A stretch of DNA of 64,000 nt from Epiperipatus broadwayi (GCA_028023455.1 JAQFVV010006342.1:951001-1015000), one strand, 5' to 3'; shown: positions 26,149 to 38,261, numbered from the stretch's first letter. The notes: a model not told the origin generated them from the sequence alone. Program-made: numbers and translations.

Positions 26149-26365
26149 GGTTATGTTTTTGGCTGCCCAATTGTTGAGGCTTCGATTTAATAAATCCCAC
26201 ACCCTGTAGACAGTGTTTATGTTTTTGGACACTCAATCATTGGGACCTTCGATGTATTAAATCCCACACCTTGTAGATAGTAGTTATGATTTTTAGCCGC
26301 CCAGTCATTGAGACCTCGATAAATTAAATTCCACATCCTGTAGAGAGTAATTATGTTTTTTTAGA
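26149..26365 (+). repeat. Minisatellite, about 66 bp by 3 plus a partial unit
   Basis: Units start near 26149, 26214 and 26282, each with TTATG(T/A)TTTTT, then CATTG or TTGTTGAG, then AAATCCCACACC and TGTAGA. A partial fourth begins near 26350. It is immediately downstream of SINE-like copy 1. Confidence 0.85.
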
Positions 26366-26844
26366 GTGTTATATATATTTTTTAAAAAAAGTTATGCGAT
26401 TTATAATGCTAAACCGAAATGATTTTAATGTGTTAAAATGTCAATTTTTATTTTTTTTCTTATACTTAAATGTTTTCAAGATTACTTAAATGTTCGTTCA
26501 TTAATAGATTTGTTAGTTAAATACCGTAACAATATCGTTAGTCAAAATGTAATAAGATGGTTAATGTATAAATTAAGTATATGTGTATTTTATACTATAT
26601 CAGTATATATATTATAGGTTTGTTTAATACGCATTCGTGACAGTAAGCAGGGAATAAAAGTGAAGGGTTAGAAAAGCAGTAAGAATAGATTGAAGCATGG
26701 AGTAGAATAAATGAAATATTTTTGTTGTCAAAATTAGTGTATATTTCAATTTTATATTTAAAAATATCTAATATCGATATCACGTTAAAAGTTTTAATTT
26801 CAAAGTATTGCTTGCTAGCAGATATTTTAAATGTTCGTTTCTTA

Positions 26845-27040
26845 GTATTAGTAGCCTCAAAGCAGGCGAAGACCTTTAAACTGGGAATTGTATGTCAAGC
26901 AGTCCGATGTAGTGGACATTACGCTTCAATGACAATGATTTCTAGAGTAACCTCAAAGCAGGTGAAGACCCTTTGTGTAACACCAAGCAGCCAGACGCAG
27001 TTGGCAAAATGCTTCAATGGTTTACACGCTCTTATGCTAG
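26845..27040 (+). repeat. Diverged tandem duplication, about 93 bp by 2
   Basis: CCTCAAAGCAGGCGAAGACC (26855) and CCTCAAAGCAGGTGAAGACC (26949) start two units that both end in GCTTCAATG. A 121-codon open frame (26722-27087, plus) crosses both, but its two halves are simply the translated repeat and it resembles no family I know. Confidence 0.75.
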
Positions 27041-28184
27041 CAAGAATAAAAATTGATATCGATGAAAAAGTTATTGTAAAATATTAATTTTGACATTTTT
27101 TTTGTAAAAGCCTCATGCTTATTAAAAATGAAATAGTTAAACTCCTATATTCAAACTTAGGTCAGTAACGCATTGTCAGTTTATAGTCAATAGTAATTAT
27201 TCGTGAATTAAATTGTTCTATCCTAAATTATGTCAATCATATATGTTTTGGGTGGTCAATGGGTTATTTTACATATCCTATTGATCTCATTTTGCTGGCT
27301 GGCATCCATATAAATAAATTTGTCAGCTATAATTGAAAAAAACAAAAAAAAAAAAAATCAGATTGATCTTTGGAGAGAAAGTGTTGCCAATTAAGTCTCA
27401 GTTAGTGAAAAAATCAACAAATAAAATTGCCAACAAAGCAAGTAGAAGTATAGGAGAAAAAAATAAACATAGCCACTATACAAAGCAATTATAGATTGCA
27501 AAATCATATTGTTATGAAAAATTTTCACTGTTCTATTGAGAAATAGAAAATAAAATACTAAATCTAAACACATGTACCAACTGGATGATCTATCAGAATA
27601 TAAGCACATTTTGATACTTTTCTAGATATAAATGTTTTAGAAGTCTGCCTAATGAAAAGTCTATTTTGAATTTGCCAGATCAGTGTTACTCTTAAATGAA
27701 TGTCTTTTCTCAGTTATAGACGTAATTAATCAACAACAAATCCTTATTTTCACTATTATGTAAATAGAAGTGGAAATTTTATGAAAGTAAGAGAAAGTTA
27801 AAATAATAAAATTTGCCACAGAAAATGGATGTTTTGTATTAAATAATCTGCAATGTGATTTACATTTTTTAAAAAAGTACTCTATGGAGACAACTGTTTA
27901 AGGAAAGAGAGAAATCCCACTCATCTGACATCGAATAGAACACTCCCATGAAATCCAATCTTGGTATGTGTATGCAGAGAAGAAAATAGATATTTTTTTA
28001 CTTAGCACAACCAAGAAAATTTGTTAAAACCGTATGATATGAGGGTTTTTTTTTGAGCTTAGAAAAACTTGAAAGTCAAAGGTATCTGGGAGGATAAATA
28101 TTTTTGGGCTGTAGTTTTAATTAAGTAAATATATATATTGTAAATATTTATGTATTTTTACTATAATGGGACGGCCTATTTGAT

Positions 28185-28400
28185 AGCCCTAGTTGAGGCA
28201 CCAAATATAACGAAATGGCATTTAATCATCCCAGTTGATATACCAAATGTAACAGAATCGATTATACTTAATGCTTGGAAATCATTAACTTAATGCTTCA
28301 TAGTTAGGTTCATCAAATATAACAGAATGGATTATATTTAAGGTCTAAGTTGGTCTTGTTAAATATAAGGAGATGATTAAATTTCCTAGAAAGAGGATAT
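28185..28400 (+). repeat. Degenerate tandem repeat, about four units
   Basis: Units begin AGTTGAGGCACCAAATATAA (28191), AGTTGATATACCAAATGTAA (28232), AGTTAGGTTCATCAAATATA (28302) and AGTTGGTCTTGTTAAATATA (28349). Spacing is uneven (about 40-70 bp) because of an insertion after the second unit. Confidence 0.65.
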
Positions 28401-28409
28401 GTATTTCAC

Positions 28410-30110
28410 TATAATCGGACTTTGGGTCTTCAGGTAGAATGCTAGAAATGAATCGATGAAATATTAAGTCCATGATTATATCTATTTTTATTATGCTAGC
28501 TCAATAATCTTTAAATAAGTTTTAATATAATTTAGACTAGTTCATCCATCTCTCATCCCTCTTTCAATCACCATTATGCCACGATATTCAAACTCATGGA
28601 GAATTTGCAATTAGCTCTTTTCAGGGATAATTTCAAAACAAGTTATTATTTAATATGCCTTTATATAAGCATTAACTAACAATTGATATTCATATGATAT
28701 TTATAATACTAGCATATATATAATATAATTCAATAATGATTAGACAAAGAGATCAAGTTAATAAATCAATATTTAATAAACAATAAAAAATATAATATAA
28801 TAGATAATAAAATATTAATAAATAAATATGGATGAATTTTACCATTTTAAAAATATTAATAAATAATATTCTTATTTAATACCCTATGATAAAATTCAAT
28901 ACTATAATAAACTTTCAAAAATTAAATAAAATAGTTTAAATTAACAGATACATAAAAACAATATCTGGATTCAAAAATTAATAATTTATGTAACTTATTA
29001 ATTTATTTACCATTCTTATTTATATGTTTCATAATTACTAATACATAAGTACTATTTACAATTGTATAACTTATATATTATATGTATTTTTTGATAAATA
29101 AAATACATTGAACGTTTACAATATTATGTAGTAAATACAATATAATCTTGTTTAAAATATCTATTAAATAATAACTATTCTTTATATCCTTCATCTAATT
29201 TGATGAATTATATCAAGCTTTCAATTAATTATATTTAATACTAAATATAATTTTCCTATTAAGATATAATGATGCGATGCCAAATTTGAAATAAAGATAA
29301 TAATAATAATAATAAACATATTAAAATAATATAAGCATTATTATAATATATATAAATAAATAATAAAGAAAACTTATTTTCCAGAGTTGAGAGCAGATAT
29401 TGAAGTCTATAGTTTACAATCCTAATGAAGATCTTTTACGAAGTATATTATTAATCCATTGGAATAATGATGATTTATTTATCCTTAATTGATAAACTGT
29501 TAATAATATCCAATGACTTGATTGATGTAATATAAAGTAAATATTCTTCGAATGATGCTGTTCCCATTCTCCATTATTCTATTATCATTAGACGTTCTTT
29601 TCAATTAATATTTAAAATATTTCAAAATATTTTAAAATAGCATGCAAGGTTGGTTTCAAATCCTTTACAATACAAAGCTGTTCTACTCAAAGCACATTGT
29701 TTTATCCTATATATATATATATATATATAATTGTCTTAAATTTATACATATCCAAAGAATAACGGTAGTGGTAAAACAACGTAGTTTCTAAAAAACTTAA
29801 ACAGACATTCTTTTCTTTTATATTGCTATTCCTTTAAGATTTAATAGAAAATTAAAATATTTTCCTTGCAGACTTTTAATCCACAGATTATCTGAATTTG
29901 GAAAAGTTAATATTTAAATTGCAATCATTGAACAGTAGTATTGATAAAAGAAAAAGTTATTTAAAGAGAAATGATTTTCTTTTCTTCTCCTTAATATCAA
30001 GAGAACAAATAAATCTGCTCATGTGTTGTTACAAGTTCATGCTTTATTCAAATATTAATTGTTCAATAGACATTAAGATTTAATAATAATAATATATATA
30101 TATATAAAAT
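28410..30110. other. Extremely AT-rich DNA
   Basis: 28700-29400 consists almost wholly of A/T with AATAAT and TATAAT runs. No genes. Confidence 0.6.
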
Positions 30111-30117
30111 TATTTAT

Positions 30118-30290
30118 TATTCTACCTCAAATCTGGCATTTTACTCAAAAACTTGACATTAATATATATATTGTTTAAAGTTCACGTATATATAAAATCA
30201 TTCATTTCAACTCCAAATCTGGCATTTTACTCAAAAACTTCCAGTATGTATTATTTAAAACTCACATGTATATATAAATAGTTTATATAT
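30118..30290 (+). repeat. Tandem duplication, about 88 bp by 2
   Basis: AAATCTGGCATTTTACTCAA occurs at 30128 and 30215, each followed by TATATATAAA-type sequence and a TTCACGTATATA or CTCACATGTATA phrase. Confidence 0.85.
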
Positions 30291-30920
30291 GTATACATAA
30301 TAAAATAGTCAAATAAATTTTATATTTATAAATAATTTCAGAGATAAAAGCACGTTAGACCAATAATAATAACTGGAAGAAGTTATTATTATATTTCCCC
30401 TTCCCTTAGGAAATTAAAATTTTAATTTAAGTTAAAATTTTAAACACTTACAACTATTTTAGTATGTTCTTATAATTTAATTGCATTTATACTTGGATTT
30501 TATGAAGGGTTGAAGTTTTTTTCTTTTTAACTGTTATATCTTTCTTTATACTTGGGCTATATTATTCTTTTGATAATGATCAAAAAAAATTAAGGACTTT
30601 GATGGTTAATATTTTTTTTTATAAAAAAAATGTGTTTCCTTCTTGGACAACACAAATATATTTACTAGCCTTATTCCTGCTTCTTTAAGACTTATGGATT
30701 TGAAAAAGACTAAATAAATACTAGAGTATCCATTTATTAATATGAATTGACTCTATTGTTTTTACTTATTTCAAGGCATTAAAGAATACCCTCATGAAAG
30801 CTAATGTTCTTAATATATTTCTCTTTACATTGATCACTATTATTATTATTTTTTATACAACCGTATGGTTTACACTGCCCAATACTTATCTTGATATTCA
30901 CCTTATTTCTTTATATAACA

Positions 30921-31208
30921 TTATAAACAGCCAAAATAAGGTTTTAAAATTCGTGAATTATACGTACCATGAATCTCTCCTTCTTGGTTAATCCAAAATG
31001 CATTTGGACCTGCCTTTTTAACGATAGTATAAGGTCCTTCATATGTGTTGTGTAATTTGTGATATTTATTCTCTAATGGTTTACTAGGATGGAAAGTCTT
31101 TATCAAAACTTTATCTCCAACTTTAAATTTATAAATATATATTTTTTTAATTCTGATTTCTATTATTTGACATTTTAACAAGTTGTTTATGAGCTTGTAA
31201 AATGTCAT
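30921..31208 (-). pseudogene. Gypsy-like LTR retrotransposon integrase C-terminus
   Basis: The open frame contains FKVGDKVLIKTFHPSKP, then HNTYEGPYTIVKKAGPN, GEIHGTYN and ILKPYF. This is the GPY/F module at the C-terminal end of Gypsy-class integrases, which contacts DNA and chromatin. The rest of Pol (protease, RT, RNase H, integrase core) is not recognisable upstream on the minus strand as far as 33 kb, and no long terminal repeats were identified. It is therefore a fragment. Confidence 0.65.
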
Positions 31209-31680
31209 TTTTCTCCATCTATTTTGGGTTCATAAACTATAGGTTTATATTTTTTAAAATAATATAAATATAATTTGATGAAAATGTAGTCGGATGGGTA
31301 AGAATATTTCTTCAAGACTAGTAAGTATTCTTCTTATACATACTTATATACATATATATCTATAATTGTATATCTATACTTTATAGATTTATAGATTATG
31401 TTGGTATTTTATTTCCTTATCATATTAACCATTTGGTCTACTTCCTATTTTAGATCAAGTAACCAAAGATTAAATTTCATTGTTCAAGTGTATACTTGTT
31501 TAATTTAATTTTTCTATATTTAATTCCTTCATTAGTGTATATGTCATCAAAATTTCTATATATACATTTTTTTAAACAAACTATAATGGGTTCAATCATT
31601 ACTCATTGTCTGTTTTCATTTTTAAATGGTCACAATCCTTGAAAGTCCTTCCATAATAGTGCTTATCTTCATTAAGCACT

Positions 31681-32425
31681 CTAATTCATGTGTTTAATGA
31701 ATGTAAATCGACCTTCATAAGTATTACATAACTTATAGAATGTATGACCTTTTTGAATTTCTGAAATATTCATTTGAGAAGTTAATAATTCATTCTCTTT
31801 ATTAACTCTACAAGTATTTAAATTTAATTCTTCTAAACCAATATTAATAAAATAATTTTCAGTTTCATTCATTATATAATACTGAAAATTTAATCTATTA
31901 TTAAAGATAATTATTTGTTGTGGATCTTTTTTAATAAATTTTAAATGATTCTGACTAAGACTCTGTTCTTTACTATTATCGTAGGTATCTATATTAGTTT
32001 TGAGAGAATTATCCTTTATCTCAAACAATATCTGATGTGAAAAAATAGATTTTGGGTTAGGGTCATTTATCTTATCAAGATCTTTAACAATAATTTTCAA
32101 ATCATTCACTACTTCATTTTCTATTTTTTTATCATCTTGAGTCATATACTTTATCTCTGTTTGTTGCATCTCCATGACTTGAATGTTTTGGAAACTATTT
32201 ACTTCACTTTTCCACAATTCCTTTTGAATTTAATGGATTTAAATTAACCATTTCAAAAATATTATGCTGACTCTTTATATCTTTACTCTGTTGTGTAATA
32301 TCAAAGTGGTTTTGATAATTTTCTTCTGTAATATCCAATTGAACTAATAATTTACTCTGGGTATCATCATTACATTCAAAGTAAGTTTGAAGTTCTTCTT
32401 GTTGATTGTTGACATTAATCTGCAT
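31681..32425 (-). pseudogene. Second Gypsy-like fragment with an Asn/Glu-rich segment
   Basis: Two overlapping open frames (32204-32425 and 31681-32217) encode a polar, N/E/Q/D-rich segment. It ends in HTFYKLCNTYEGRFTFIKH, a diverged version of the YHKLHNTYEGPYTIVKK block at 31.1 kb. The polar segment before that block contains no enzyme motif I recognise. Arrangement on the same strand, 0.5 kb upstream of the first GPY/F block, suggests a duplicated or rearranged 3' end of one LTR retrotransposon. Confidence 0.45.
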
Positions 32426-32429
32426 TCAG

Positions 32430-33985
32430 AACTGATAAGTCACTTCATTGAATTTTAAAGTTAGATACACAATCACTTTCCATATTTCAATGTACAAATT
32501 CACTGATATGGCTTTTAGTAATTATTTTTTGTCCAAAATCCATTTGACTGAGTGTAATAAAATATTTATTAAAATTTTTTTTCCCTTTTTGTTTGAAAGT
32601 TAAATAAATACTCTACTATTCATTTGTCCAATTCAAAGTTCTTTTATTTATCAACAGCAAAGTTAACTTTCCTTTATTCCATGGGTTTATAATTAGGTTT
32701 TCAAGTCTACTATAATTTTAAACCTTCTTTGACAATGATATTTAATAGGAGCAATACGTTAATCCACATTCAATAGTTAATCCATATAGAGACTAATTAT
32801 TTTTTTTCTCTCTTTTTTTAATAAATATTTTATGGGTTTAAGAAACTTTGGTATTATTTCATAAGTAATATCCTATTTGTAACTGTTCAGTTAGCATTGT
32901 CTTTGTAGAAATAATATAAATGATATATTAACATAGGAAATTTAATAATTTATATTCATGAATAACATTCTGAAAGCTTTCGCAATTGCGTAAAATTCTC
33001 AAAATTTATTTTCTTTCAAGCTATTCCAATTATTTTCTGTTTAACATATACTCCAGGTATGTTGTGGTAGGGAGGCCCTGATGAGAGACAATCCCTTTTG
33101 GTAATTATTTTAACCCGCCATAAGTCGACAAAAAAGCGAAATAAAATGGCTATTATAAATTCTGAGCCAGCTCAGATTTTTATAGCACTCAAAGTAAACG
33201 ACAACTCTTAAATTTCAACATATTTTTTATATAACTATGATCACATTGTATTCAATATTGTCATCCTTAGTCATAATACCCTGCGTTTTTCACAAATTTA
33301 TGCAAAGTTATCCCTGTCATTATAGCAATAATATCTCACAAAATTTTTTATACTGTCTAATTTTCAAATTAAAAAAAAAACATTCTTCTTTCTGCTCTTT
33401 TTAAACAAAGCATATTGAATACAATCAATACTGGATATCATATCAAAGGAAAACATACAACCATTTATTATTTTCGCTCTTCTTTATTAATTTTTTTAGA
33501 CACATATATCTCTACTTAACATAATGTTAAACAGACATTTGCACATTTATATAACTACAGATTAAATATGAACATCAAAGTTATTTGTAAAATTGATTAT
33601 TTGGCTATTGAAATATAATTGTCAAGGGTGATAATTTAATGACAACCTAATAATATTTGACTTGGTATAATATATCTTGTGTATAACTTCTTTATATGAC
33701 TGTCCTCTGCAGAGATTACTAAAACTAACTTAAACTACATCCTATATTAGTTTTTTTTCAATACATTTCACCCAATCACATACAAAAGACATTACACTTC
33801 CACCCACCTTCCTCTCAAACTTCCTAAACAATCATCATGCTTCCAATGAAATTAGGCCCACCAAATATTATCCATATTCATATTTATACTTTTCCATGAA
33901 AAAAATATAAGATTACAATATATCCTGTTATAACAAATTAAATATATATAAATAAGCATTTATTTTATATAGCGTCTATATACGA
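32430..33985. other. AT-rich DNA upstream of the Gypsy-like fragment
   Basis: On the minus strand this is where the rest of a Gypsy Pol would lie, but no integrase core or RT motif is readable. Confidence 0.45.
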
Positions 33986-33990
33986 TTGTA

Positions 33991-34191
33991 TTAAATTCAA
34001 ATATCAGCCTTTCAAGCCAATTATGCAAACGCTTTGCGAGTGTTAATAATAAATGAATACTTTCTCACCAATACAAGATATAGCATCCTGCATAAATGCT
34101 ATATCTTGTATTGGTGAGAAAGTATTCATTTATTATTAACACTCGCAAAGCGTTTGCACAATTGGCTTGAAAGGCTGATATTTGAATTTAA
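33991..34191. repeat. Near-perfect hairpin: two 96-bp arms, one mismatch, 9-nt loop
   Basis: The left arm 33991-34086 and right arm 34096-34191 are complementary in 95 of 96 positions (A/G difference near 34024 against 34158). The loop is CCTGCATAA. The arms contain AACGCTTTGCGAGTG and ACTTTCTCACCAATAC. Similarity stops sharply outside the arms, with no TSD evident. The perfect pairing indicates a very recent inversion-duplication or a maintained hairpin. Confidence 0.97.
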
Positions 34192-34909
34192 ATTAAACAT
34201 ATAAAATATTTTAAGTATGTGCAGAATAAAATTATAAAAAAATTCTACCTTTAATTCAGTCTGATTTTTTTATATACAGTATATGTTTACATCAAATTAA
34301 ATGTTATTAATTATTCAATATGATTACATTTTTAGACTAAATATTAACAACTCACTTTGATTTCAAGAGTGACCAATAGCTATGTGATCAAAGTTAAAGG
34401 TCACATGATTTATTGACTGAATAATTTTACATCAAAATTGTCATCATGTAATTATTGCCAAACTATAACTTGGTGATTCAACATAATGGTCTAAAATGAT
34501 GGGAAAGAAAATGTATGATGAAATAAGTTTTATGTATTATGATAAAATATTAAGTTTTCAAAAAACCAAAAGATGTTTGGCAGATGTGTGTATGTGCAAA
34601 TCTAATCTCGTTTACCGATAAGTAGATATGAAACTAGTTAGGTATTTTGTTAAAACAACAATCTATATAGGAATCATCTATTGTAAGTTATCTAGCAGTG
34701 TCCAATGAGTGCCAACAACTTACAGAGAATGGCTCGGGAATAGAGTTATAAAAGGAATTATTATTTCTAATGCAAATCTTTAATATGCTCAGCATATTCT
34801 ATTGAAAGTTGTATATTTAACACATCAATTCTGCTTTGTATGAAGGATTAATCCATAAATGAAGTGTTGAGACAACTGTCTCAGACATTGAATTAATATA
34901 AAAACTAAA

Positions 34910-35095
34910 ATGAGATATTATAATAAATATATAGGGGATTTGAACACAGACTTTCAAGCTCCCTTCAGCTATCTGATCTATCTCATACAGCTAATACACA
35001 TGGCCACACACTTGTAAAAATGTAAATAATCTCCAATATGCTGAACCAGCACTCATCAGTTAGTCCAGATCAGCATCTCCCACATATATATATAT
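34910..35095 (-). repeat. Dispersed tRNA-like repeat, copy 2
   Basis: The minus strand carries a B-box-like GTTCAAATCCCC (34921-34934). The plus strand contains GCTGAACCAGCACTCATCAG and TTAGTCCAGATC, colinear with the copy at 6.9-7.0 kb. A TA tract follows at 35082. Confidence 0.55.
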
Positions 35096-35099
35096 AATC

Positions 35100-35970
35100 A
35101 GTACTCGGTTTATATTAAGATAGCAAATCTTCAAACTTTAATGGACAGGCTTCAATCTACTCCACCATTCAACTCTTCAGCCTTCCATACCATTGAAAAT
35201 CTAATGATGGGACATCCAAATCCCTTGATACCAATATTATTGTCATGCTCATGTTAACTCTAAGTCAATCTGACCCCTTATATGTAGGACTTTGTTCATT
35301 TAAGTATGAACAAGATACAGGCTGAATTTGTAATATTTAAATACAAAAATAATAAATATACTTGGAATTTTGATGTAATATAGGGGATTTTATTCTTGTA
35401 TTTAAATATTATAATAAATATAGTATATGTTTTAAAAATATATTTATTTAATGATTTTTTTTTGCTATGATATTCTTCGCTTTGTTCAATAGATCATTTA
35501 AATTAAATAAGGCTTTGAAATAATTTTTAAAAGCACAGGTTAAAAACTTGTCTCTACCCATATTGATAGGCTAGGCTCTATTATTATTATTGTTATTAAA
35601 ATGTAAATGAAACAAACCGAAAATTATCATTTCCATTTAAAAATTGAGAGTCATTATAATTTTAACAATTAGAAAGTTTTTTTTATTATAATAAATATTT
35701 TCATCTTGGGGGGCATTTGTCTTTTATTATATCTTTATTTATATGAATTTGAAAAGATTGGGGAAGTGTGGAAGTGTTTATTATATCTATAAATATTTTC
35801 TCTATAACAAAAACATTGCAGAGTTTTCAAAATTCATTTATGTATAAAAAGCATGCCTTTATTTCATTTCATTTTAAAAATGCTATTAGAAGTTAAGAAA
35901 ATTTCCGAATCCAAAAAAGTAGGTAAAAATTTGCTAATTTTTTTCCTAGTAAAAGAAAATGTTACATAAA
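35100..35970. other. 3' flank of HYKK copy A
   Basis: Downstream of the stop codon (minus strand). AATAAA-type hexamers occur near 35885-35895 and 35345, but AT content makes them uninformative for placing the poly(A) site. Confidence 0.4.
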
Positions 35971-35972
35971 TT

Positions 35973-36448
35973 TTAATATTTGGAAGTATTTAAGTTATAG
36001 TTTTTAAGAATTTCATCCCATAATTCAAGAATTTGCTCTCTTGGAGATCTAACTAGTTTTTCTAATAAAGCCCAGCCTCGTTTTGAAGTAGTTAAACTAT
36101 ATTCATTTTTAGTTTGGTAGTAATTATATGCACCACAGCACAAAGATGAACATAACCTGGCAGCTACTGCTGGTATTACAATGGCATATTCCTGTTCTGA
36201 TAAAGAGCGTTGACTAAGATAGCCAGCTAAAACATGTCCTCCTAATACTAGCATATTATCGATGCCGGGAATGGTACATTCAATCATCATGTAACATAAC
36301 GATATAGACAATTCAAAAACACAACAATTACACAAAGATTCATCAAAATCTAATATTCCATAAACTTCATATATAGGATTTGAATCTTGATCCAAATATT
36401 TTTCACGAACTATCATGTTTTGATCACTAAGGTCGTTATGTATTATGC
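35973..36448 (-). CDS. HYKK: Hydroxylysine kinase copy A, terminal exon (catalytic C-lobe)
   Basis: The exon follows an AG acceptor (ATTGTAG) at 36449 and runs 2 nt plus 157 codons to a TAA at 35973-35975. It opens with the APH/choline-kinase catalytic loop HNDLSDQN, where the Asp is the catalytic base and the final Asn a metal ligand. About 25 residues later comes GILDFDES, equivalent to the kinase DFG and the family's second metal ligand. VGGHVLAG-like sequence (LGGHVLAGYLS), a Cys-rich ARLCSSLCCGAYNYY and a final helical segment match the usual HYKK C-terminus, including the length. The product would phosphorylate 5-hydroxylysine during collagen-derived lysine catabolism. The frame is uninterrupted and the key residues are present, so I infer a functional gene. 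Its upstream exon is 23 kb away at 59.7 kb. Confidence 0.92.
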
Positions 36449-37181
36449 CTACAATTATATATATATATATATTAGATATTTAAAACATTAAAAAAAAAGT
36501 AAATCATAAAAATACACTCGATCTCATTCAAATATTTTTCAATCAGACTCTTTTTCTTTATAATAGAGTGACAAATTTATCTAATAAACATTTTTAACCA
36601 AACAAATTGCTTACATCTGTGATGCAATCTTCCAAATGTAACACAAATTCTTGAACTATTATTCGGTATAAAGTCCTCCAGACTAATCTCCTGTACTATA
36701 CCTATATTTTACCCAAAACTTTGATTCTTCAGATGAGCTAAAGACTTAAAACACTTGAACACACCTACTCAGAAGCATTAGTCAGACTTTCTAATTTTGT
36801 GTCGAGTTAAATCTGGGTTGTATACGTATATAGTGTTTTACCCATTAATTCTTCTGTAGTCATATTTCTTAATTTCTTAATATATGTTAATAATTAATAA
36901 CCACATTATAACAATGTGAGGGGGAAATATGACTCTTAAGGATGTGTTTGTAATAAATTGATAAATCTGCTTGATAAATTTTCAAGTCACCAGTTCTTCT
37001 GGACAACCAGAGTTTTGGTGAAATATATATATATAATGATATAAATTGGCCTGGCAAATTTTACCCTGAGTATTTAGTTCAAGATCTGCTACAAATTGGA
37101 ATTATGATTATTAAAATGTTAATAGGTTACATTTATTTATCAGATGTATTTGACTATTTGTATATATATATATACAAAAAA

Positions 37182-37735
37182 GGAGGTTGCCTTGACAACA
37201 GTTTGAAATTCTTGATTGTTTTTTTTATATGTCAAAACGTTGATGGGAAATGAACCCAGGCTGGCTGCTTGGAAGACAGCTAAACTAACCACTAGGTCAC
37301 CAATGCTTGATAATTCTTGATTATTATCTATATTAGGATTGTTTAAATGTTGACTGTTTTCTAATGGTTACTTATAAACCCTTTTAGCCTTGAGCATTAT
37401 TATATTTATTATTTAAATAATACTTTGGGTGCAATTTGAAAATTATAATTGCAATTTATAATATTATAATTGACTATTTATTAGTCTGCATTCAGAATAG
37501 GTTATATTTAGCTGTTTAAGGAGGTTTATTTAAACTTCTTCCAATCTATAATATCAATCTCTGTAGTCAAGTTGCAATCTTTAGTGTCTTTATAAATATA
37601 TGAGACCATTAATGGGGGTGGGTTTCCACCTCTATTGCAAAAAAATGGTTGCCTTGACAACAGTTTGAAATTATTGATTGTTATCTATATTGGGATTGTC
37701 TAAGTGTTGACTGTTTTGTAATGGTTATATATATA
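37182..37735. repeat. Duplicated repeat, one copy interrupted by the mini-SINE
   Basis: The block around GGTTGCCTTGACAACAG at 37187 continues after the mini-SINE at 37323-37385. It recurs without the insertion at 37647-37735, with the shared phrases GACAACAGTTTGAAATT and TTGACTGTTTT in the same order. The copies differ by scattered substitutions. The 250 bp between them is AT-rich with no recognisable feature. Confidence 0.6.
37218..37311 (-). repeat. Mini-SINE derived from a tRNA-Gly(TCC)-like head, with 11-bp TSD
   Basis: Read on the minus strand, a tRNA-like head starts at 37306. It has A-box CTAGTGGTTAG, an anticodon stem GCTGT/GCAGC with loop CTTCCAA (anticodon TCC), and B-box GGTTCATTTCC within a TGGG/CCCA T-stem. 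A short tail and eight A residues follow. The insert is flanked by the direct repeat AATTCTTGATT at 37207-37217 and 37312-37322. A second copy of the host repeat at 37647-37735 carries AATTATTGATT uninterrupted, giving an empty site. The whole insert is only 94 bp. The acceptor stem is degraded, so this is not a working tRNA. Confidence 0.75.
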
Positions 37736-37799
37736 TATCACATGACTATCAGTTGACATATATATATATGTCAACTGATAGAGTCATGTGATATATATA
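37728..37799. repeat. Inverted repeat (hairpin) with TA ends
   Basis: Arms around ATCACATGAC...ATCAGTTGACATA and its complement meet at a central TATATATA. The two arms differ by a 2-nt indel (GACTATCAG against the complement of CTGATAGAGTC) and otherwise pair over about 34 bp. It directly abuts the end of the preceding duplicated repeat. Confidence 0.8.
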
Positions 37800-37994
37800 C
37801 TCTTGTTTTGTCATATTTCTGTTGAATATTATAATTTATATGGATATTATTGCATCTTTCAGAAAATAAGTCTATCATTTTTGTGGAAATGTTTAAGTGG
37901 TTCTAATTTTTAGCTTATTGAAGAAAACAGAATTTCTGGTAAAATAAATGTATAATAAAAGGTTAGGACTATGACATTGTTTGAAATTAATTAT

Positions 37995-38130
37995 TCGACC
38001 ACCAAAATTTATTAAGCTTATATAGCTTGTATATGATAAAATGAGAGGAAGTATTATCATTATAGATGAAACATTCAGAACATTTAAAATGAAAACTGGT
38101 GTTAAACAAGGATATATATGTTGAGTGCAC
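37995..38130 (+). pseudogene. Short LINE RT fragment (motif B region)
   Basis: The plus strand reads LYKLYMIKMRGSIIIID and FRTFKMKTGVKQGYI, equivalent to the region before and including RT motif B (GVRQGC). It is abruptly followed by the repeat at 38115-38260 that also occurs inverted at 51.6 kb next to another LINE fragment. Confidence 0.5.
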
Positions 38131-38260
38131 TGGGACACAGCAATAGAGAAGCTGAGAAGAGTAATAATACAATGGCTTAGTACTTTTGAGGGATTATTGT
38201 GTCCTCTCCTCATATTCATAGCAGAATCAGAATAGAAAAATGGTGGAATATATTGAATCA
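38115..38260 (+). repeat. 145-bp dispersed repeat, copy 1
   Basis: Contains GAGAAGCTGAGAAGAG, ATAATACAATGGCTTAG and AAAATGGTGGAATATAT. A complementary copy with the same landmarks in reverse order is at 51565-51700. Both lie next to LINE RT fragments, so it may be part of that LINE type. Confidence 0.7.
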
Positions 38261-38261
38261 G

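Noticed and set aside
26722-27087. 121-codon plus-strand frame as a host gene
   Set aside because: Most of it is a diverged tandem duplication and no family resemblance was seen.
35973-36448. Aminoglycoside phosphotransferase or choline kinase instead of HYKK
   Set aside because: The shared HxDxxxxN and DFD motifs are common to the fold, but the surrounding blocks (GGHVLAG, the exon upstream and the related N-terminus at 15.4 kb) fit hydroxylysine kinase.
37235-37306. Functional tRNA-Gly gene
   Set aside because: Acceptor stem does not pair, the B-box is degenerate, and an A tail plus TSDs show a retroposed copy.
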